From: Takakia lepidozioides
Lineage: Eukaryota; Streptophyta; Takakiopsida; Takakiales; Takakiaceae
Direction of reading: 5' to 3'
NCBI GenBank assembly: GCA_030704615.1
Contig: CM060734.1
Location: 434,001-498,000 of the forward strand
DNA: 64,000 nucleotides
The notes under the pieces were generated by a model that was not told the origin of the DNA, made no database searches, and saw only the letters and a list, made by a program, of their open reading frames with translations. The position numbers and the translations under genes are program-made. This document shows positions 59,211 to 64,000 of this stretch, in pieces. How positions within the stretch are numbered: position 1 is the stretch's first letter; every line of letters begins with the position of its first letter.

Positions 59211-60220
59211 CCAATGAGGCGTTCAGTTGTCATCTGGTTTTTGTTCATTGCGAAAAAGAAATCCTGCAATGCGTGCACGGCTATTGCACCCATTGAACGG
59301 ATGTGGTTGAAGCCCCTCTTTTGCCCGCATGTGCTTGAGCATGTGTGCGACACATGTGCGGAGACACAACAGACGAATAAATCATTTGCCTCCCCATCGA
59401 CACCAAGCCATTCCATAATGTAATTGAATTTAAATTAATTTTAAGCCAATAAATAGGTTTGCACTGCCTTTCATTGGGGGTTTCTGGCACATATCGATTT
59501 TGTTTTTGGCTCAATTTTGCTCTGCGGCTTCCAGCATCCCACCACTACTCCCCCGCCAAAATTTGGACCAATCAAAAATGCCCCCAAAAAAAAGTGTTGT
59601 CTTCGCTCACTATTGCAGCACTCTCTATGAAAAGTGCATGAAGTTGAACACAAATCAAGTTTGGAGTGCAAAACAAGGAAGAAACAGTGGTTTTGGGTCC
59701 AAATGAATTATGTTTGCTCCCAAATTTGGCACGCACGTTGCATATGGCTACATTACACGCCCCCATTCAAAAACCGAATAAAGAAAAAATCGTAAGCACG
59801 CGAAACACAGTCCAACAGGTCCCAAAGCAATAGCAGATCGAGCGGAATACATTCAACGGGTGAACGGATGGTTGCCCATCCAAATCATTTTTTTTGCTTC
59901 CAAACTTTGCCAGTATGTTCGAGACACCCTCTTACAGGTCCCGGACTAATATCAGATCAATCGAAATGCATTCGATGGCTCAACAGATGGTTGGCCATCG
60001 AGATGATTTCGGTTTGCTTTGAGACTTGGCTAGTCTGTTCAATGTACCGTGGAAGAGGGCCCCACAGTAATATGAGATCAATCGAAATTCGTCCAATGGG
60101 CCAACGGATGGTTGCCCATTCAAATGATTTTCGTTCGCTTTGAGACTTGGCCAATGTGTTCAATGTACCCTCTGATAGGTCCGTGTGTAATATGAGATCA
60201 ATCGAAATTCGTTCGATGGG
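59211..60220 (+). repeat. 1,010-bp tandem repeat, unit 1
   Basis: Starts CCAATGAGGCGTTCAGTTG. The second part (about 59838-60220) consists of three and a fraction sub-repeats of about 120 bp, each starting AGATCAATCGAAAT or AGATCGAGCGGAAT. No rRNA, snRNA or coding signature was recognised; short frames are shared by all units. Confidence 0.95.
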
Positions 60221-61230
60221 CCAATGAGGCGTTCAGTTGTCATCTGGTTTTTGTTCATTGCGAAAAAGAAATCCTGCAATGCGTGCACGGCTATTGCACC
60301 CATTGAACGGATGTGGTTGAAGCCCCTCTTTTGCCCGCATGTGCTTGAGCATGTGTGCGACACATGTGCGGAGACACAACAGACGAATAAATCATTTGCC
60401 TCCCCATCGACACCAAGCCATTCCATAATGTAATTGAATTTAAATTAATTTTAAGCCAATAAATAGGTTTGCACTGCCTTTCATGGGGGTTTCTGGCACA
60501 TATCGATTTTGTTTTTGGCTCAATTTTGCTCTGCGGCTTCCAGCATCCCACCACTACTCCCCGCCAAAATTTGGACCAATCAAAAATGCCCCCAAAAAAA
60601 AGTGTTGTCTTCGCTCACTATTGCAGCACTCTCTATGAAAAGTGCATGAAGTTGAACACAAATCAAGTTTGGAGTGCAAAACAAGGAAGAAACAGTGGTT
60701 TTGGGTCCAAATGAATTATGTTTGCTCCCAAATTTGGCACGCACGTTGCATATGGCTACATTACACGCCCCCATTCAAAACCGAATAAAGAAAAAATCGT
60801 AAGCACGCGAAACACAGTCCAACAGGTCCCAAAGCAATAGCAGATCGAGCGGAATACATTCAACGGGTGAACGGATGGTTGCCCATCCAAATCATTTTTT
60901 TTTTGCTTCCAAACTTTGCCAGTATGTTCGAGACACCCCTCTTACAGGTCCCGGACTAATATCAGATCAATCGAAATGCATTCGATGGCTCAACAGATGG
61001 TTGGCCATCGAGATGATTTCGGTTTGCTTTGAGACTTGGCCAGTCTGTTCAATGTACCGTGGAAGAGGGCCCCACAGTAATATGAGATCAATCGAAATTC
61101 GTCCAATGGGCCAACGGATGGTTGCCCATTCAAATGATTTTCGTTCGCTTTGAGACTTGGCCAATGTGTTCAATGTACCCTCTGATAGGTCCGTGTGTAA
61201 TATGAGATCAATCGAAATTCGTTCGATGGG
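60221..61230 (+). repeat. 1,010-bp tandem repeat, unit 2
   Basis: Almost identical to unit 1, with single-base length changes in homopolymers (for example near 60485, 60560 and 60895). Confidence 0.95.
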
Positions 61231-62120
61231 CCAATGAGGCGTTCAGTTGTCATCTGGTTTTTGTTCATTGCGAAAAAGAAATCCTGCAATGCGTGCACGG
61301 CTATTGCACCCATTGAACGGATGTGGTTGAAGCCCCTCTTTTGCCCGCATGTGCTTGAGCATGTGTGCGACACATGTGCGGAGACACAACAGACGAATAA
61401 ATCATTTGCCTCCCATCGACACCAAGCCATTCCATAATGTAATTGAATTTAAATTAATTTTAAGCCAATAAATAGGTTTGCACTGCCTTTCATTGGGGGT
61501 TTCTGGCACATATCGATTTTGTTTTGGCTCAATTTTGCTCTGCGGCTTCCAGCATCCCACCACTACTCCCCCGCCAAAATTTGGACCAATCAAAAATGCC
61601 CCCAAAAAAAAGTGTTGTCTTCGCTCACTATTGCAGCACTCTCTATGAAAAGTGCATGAAGTTGAACACAAATCAAGTTTGGAGTGCAAAACAAGGAAGA
61701 AACAGTGGTTTTGGGTCCAAATGAATTATGTTTGCTCCCAAATTTGGCACGCACGTTGCATATGGCTACATTACACGCCCCCATTCAAAAACCGAATAAA
61801 GAAAAAATCGTAAGCACGCGAAACACAGTCCAACAGGTCCCAAAGCAATAGCAGATCGAGCGGAATACATTCAACGGGTGAACGGATGGTTGCCCATCCA
61901 AATCATTTTTTTTTTGCTTCCAAACTTTGCCAGTATGTTCGAGACACCCTCTTACAGGTCCCGGACTAATATCAGATCAATCGAAATGCATTCGATGGCT
62001 CAACAGATGGTTGGCCATCGAGATGATTTCGGTTTGCTTTGAGACTTGGCCAGTCTGTTCAATGTACCGTGGAAGAGGGCCCCACAGTAATATGAGATCA
62101 ATCAAAATTCGTTCGATGGG
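61231..62120 (+). repeat. 1,010-bp tandem repeat, unit 3 (one sub-repeat missing)
   Basis: 890 bp: exactly one 120-bp sub-repeat shorter, joined within AGATCAATC(G/A)AAATTCGT. A variant ATCAAAATTC marks the junction (62101). Confidence 0.94.
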
Positions 62121-62614
62121 CCAATGAGGCGTTCAGTTGTCATCTGGTTTTTGTTCATTGCGAAAAAGAAATCCTGCAATGCGTGCACGGCTATTGCACC
62201 CATTGAACGGATGTGGTTGAAGCCCCTCTTTTGCCCGCATGTGCTTGAGCATGTGTGCGACACATGTGCGGAGACACAACAGACGAATAAATCATTTGCC
62301 TCCCCATCGACACCAAGCCATTCCATAATGTAATTGAATTTAAATTAATTTTAAGCCAATAAATAGGTTTGCACTGCCTTTCATTGGGGGTTTCTGGCAC
62401 ATATCGATTTTGTTTTTGGCTCAATTTTGCTCTGCGGCTTCCAGCATCCCACCACTACTCCCCCGCCAAAATTTGGACCAATCAAAAATGCCCCCAAAAA
62501 AAAGTGTTGTCTTCGCTCACTATTGCAGCACTCTCTATGAAAAGTGCATGAAGTTGAACACAAATCAAGTTTGGAGTGCAAAACAAGGAAGAAACAGTGG
62601 TTTTGGGTCCAAAT
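62121..62614 (+). repeat. 1,010-bp tandem repeat, unit 4 (truncated)
   Basis: Matches the first 494 bp of the unit to GGTTTTGGGTCCAAAT, then leaves the repeat. 62615-63280 holds no feature I can support beyond simple pyrimidine-rich stretches. Confidence 0.94.
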
Positions 62615-63280
62615 AGATGTGGTTATTTTGCACTGCAAGTCACATCAGTGACTAAAGGGCGGCTTTGAGTACTGAGAGACAGAGAGTGTGGGAAAAGGTG
62701 GGAAATTCCGACCAAACGAACAACCAACGTAGGTGCCAGAAAATAGAGAGATGACCTTCAGACCAAGGCATGTGATGTGAGTGTGGGAGGCGACCCTCTG
62801 CTTCTTTGTAGTTCACTGCACCTCCTCTATCAAACTACACCTCCTCTATCTTCATCCCTGCATTCTTCTAATAAACAGGTCTTTGCCCCTAAAACTCTAT
62901 GTAATGATGAGCACCTTCACTCTCCTTCTCAAGCATTTGGGTCGCCCAAGTAGTCTCCCTCTGCTTCTCGATGTATCCGTCAGCCTTCAAATTTGTGCCT
63001 CTCTCTCTGTAGTGAGAAGCAATGGATGTCCCCAAAACCGTCTCTATTTTCTTTATAAAAAACACTTCAAACAGGACCACCCGCACCGCGGTCCCGGCAA
63101 ATAGTACACCTTCACTCCGCACGCCACAACCCCGCACCCTCAAACAAAACCCATAAACGGGACAGGCCATTCGGCGGTCCCGACCTTAATGCTGGCCCGC
63201 GACGGTCGCCCACTTCAACCACAGGGGCAGCCGGCCGCCTACGCGGTCCCCTCAACGGGTGCGAAACGGACGACTTACAG

Positions 63281-63465
63281 TTGGGACCGCCGACCGCGGC
63301 GGTCCTCAAATACATTTTTTGTCATTGCAAAAACCCGCTATTTTGGGGCCGCCACAGTAATAAGCAAACGCGGTATTCCAGGACCGCCACATTGGCGGTC
63401 CCCAAATATCGCGGATATCGCGGTGTTGAACGGCCGCAATTGATTGGTTGCTCGTGGCGCGCCAC
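63281..63465. repeat. GC-rich palindromes GGACCGCC/GGCGGTCC
   Basis: GGACCGCCG-ACCG-CGGCGGTCC is at 63284-63305, extended outward by TTG/CAA. GGACCGCC-ACATT-GGCGGTCC is at 63381-63401. ATATC-GCG-GATAT is at about 63407-63419. GTGGCGCGCCAC, a perfect palindrome, is near 63455. More CGCGGTCCC half-sites lie from 63090. All sit upstream of the TATA box. Confidence 0.8.
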
Positions 63466-63517
63466 GTTACGCGATTCTTGTGCGCCACGTCCCGGTCCAA
63501 ACCTAGCGCTCAGCTAG

Positions 63518-63525
63518 TATAAAAG
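63518..63525 (+). promoter_or_regulatory. TATA box
   Basis: TATAAAAG, followed about 30 bases later by a pyrimidine-rich initiator-like CATTCTCACTCAGCC and 170 bases later by the ATG of the partial gene. Confidence 0.55.
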
Positions 63526-63694
63526 GGCCCAAAGCCCCATCATTCTCACTCAGCCTTTTTTGTGCGAGCAGTTGTTCTAGGGCCTGGGATGCATCGCGTT
63601 CACTGACCATGACAACGCACGCACTAGGGGCTCGAGGTTTGTAGGGTGGGGGAGAAGTTTTTGAAATTTTTTTTGCGTGAGTTAGCATCGGGCA

Positions 63695-64000
63695 ATGTCA
63701 GAATACATGTCCAGCACAGCGGTCGGAAGCTCCTCTGGAAGTAGGGGCAGGGGCAAGGGCAAAAAAAGGAAGCATGGGAGCCAGCGTAATAGCAATCTTC
63801 ACAAAGAAGATTATCCAGGACCGAAGGCGCTTAAGCTGGTAAGGGAGGTGGTGCACGACTACTTCATGAACACGGATCATCAACACTTGCACAATTCGTA
63901 TGTTTTCTACGGCTATGAAGGTTTCCTGAAGTTCCAGACTAATATGGAGAGAAGAATGCGGGTGGCTATGGCAGGGGATGAATGGGCCGAGGATCGGAAT
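63695..64000 (+). CDS. Unrecognised protein, N-terminal 102 residues (runs off the window)
   Basis: ATG 63695 opens a frame that is still open at the window end. The first 30 residues are Ser/Gly-rich, then basic (GRGKGKKRKHGSQR), which reads as a nuclear localisation signal. Then follows a mixed region (PKALKLVREVVHDYFMNTDH, YVFYGYEGFLKFQTNMERRM). It has a TATA box 177 bases upstream and a GC-rich palindrome cluster before that. I recognise no domain in this fragment. It could be a host gene or the gene of another DNA transposon whose end lies among the palindromes. Confidence 0.6.
   Translation, partial: MSEYMSSTAVGSSSGSRGRGKGKKRKHGSQRNSNLHKEDYPGPKALKLVREVVHDYFMNTDHQHLHNSYVFYGYEGFLKFQTNMERRMRVAMAGDEWAEDRN

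Noticed and set aside
59211-62614. 5S or 45S rDNA spacer array
   Set aside because: The unit plan is similar, but no conserved rRNA segment or its internal promoter was recognised on either strand.

Overview
The window is eukaryotic, repeat-rich DNA with no bacterial gene layout, and almost everything in it is mobile or repetitive. A chromodomain-bearing Ty3/gypsy element, a second gypsy lineage with an extra gene after pol, a Mutator-like DNA transposon with a 9-bp target duplication and spliced-looking genes point to the green (streptophyte) lineage. A charophyte such as Chara is a guess from general character, not shown by any marker gene. No rRNA, tRNA or housekeeping gene was found.

Layout. 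1-2497 is the 3' half of a decayed Ty3/gypsy chromovirus (RT, RNase H, integrase, chromodomain), followed by its putative LTR. 3586-6198 is a mosaic: a 183-bp inverted repeat, a satellite fragment, small hairpins and an LTR-like piece. 6199-48381 is a macrosatellite with a unit of about 1,946 bp. The main block (7405-45848) is in + orientation and is flanked by inverted copies on both sides (6199-7404 and 45849-48381). A 12.5-kb Ty3/gypsy element (24122-36597) sits inside one unit, with a matching 5-bp target duplication. It carries a leader ORF, gag, pol, an internal CACAGCC minisatellite and a long accessory gene before the 3' LTR.

48382-59210 is a minus-strand relic of a related gypsy element: LTR, polypurine tract, and a diverged homologue of the same accessory gene. 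Its LTR is split by an 8,046-bp Mutator-like transposon (49055-57100) with TIRs and a perfect 9-bp duplication. That transposon is filled with TTTCGGCGCCGAAA palindromes, which form a large inverted repeat almost exactly at its midpoint. It carries two unrecognised genes and a SWIM zinc-finger remnant. 59211-62614 is a 1,010-bp tandem repeat with 120-bp sub-repeats. 62615-64000 holds GC-rich palindromes, a TATA box and the start of an unrecognised gene that leaves the window.

Most notable: (i) in all three gypsy elements a hairpin with an NGGA loop lies between the last stop codon and the polypurine tract; (ii) an accessory protein family is shared by two of these elements; (iii) the Mutator-like element is built as a palindrome of palindromes. 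Many single-base indels in 12.1-15.8 kb and 35.6-43.8 kb suggest poor consensus quality there, so frameshifts in those stretches may be artefacts.
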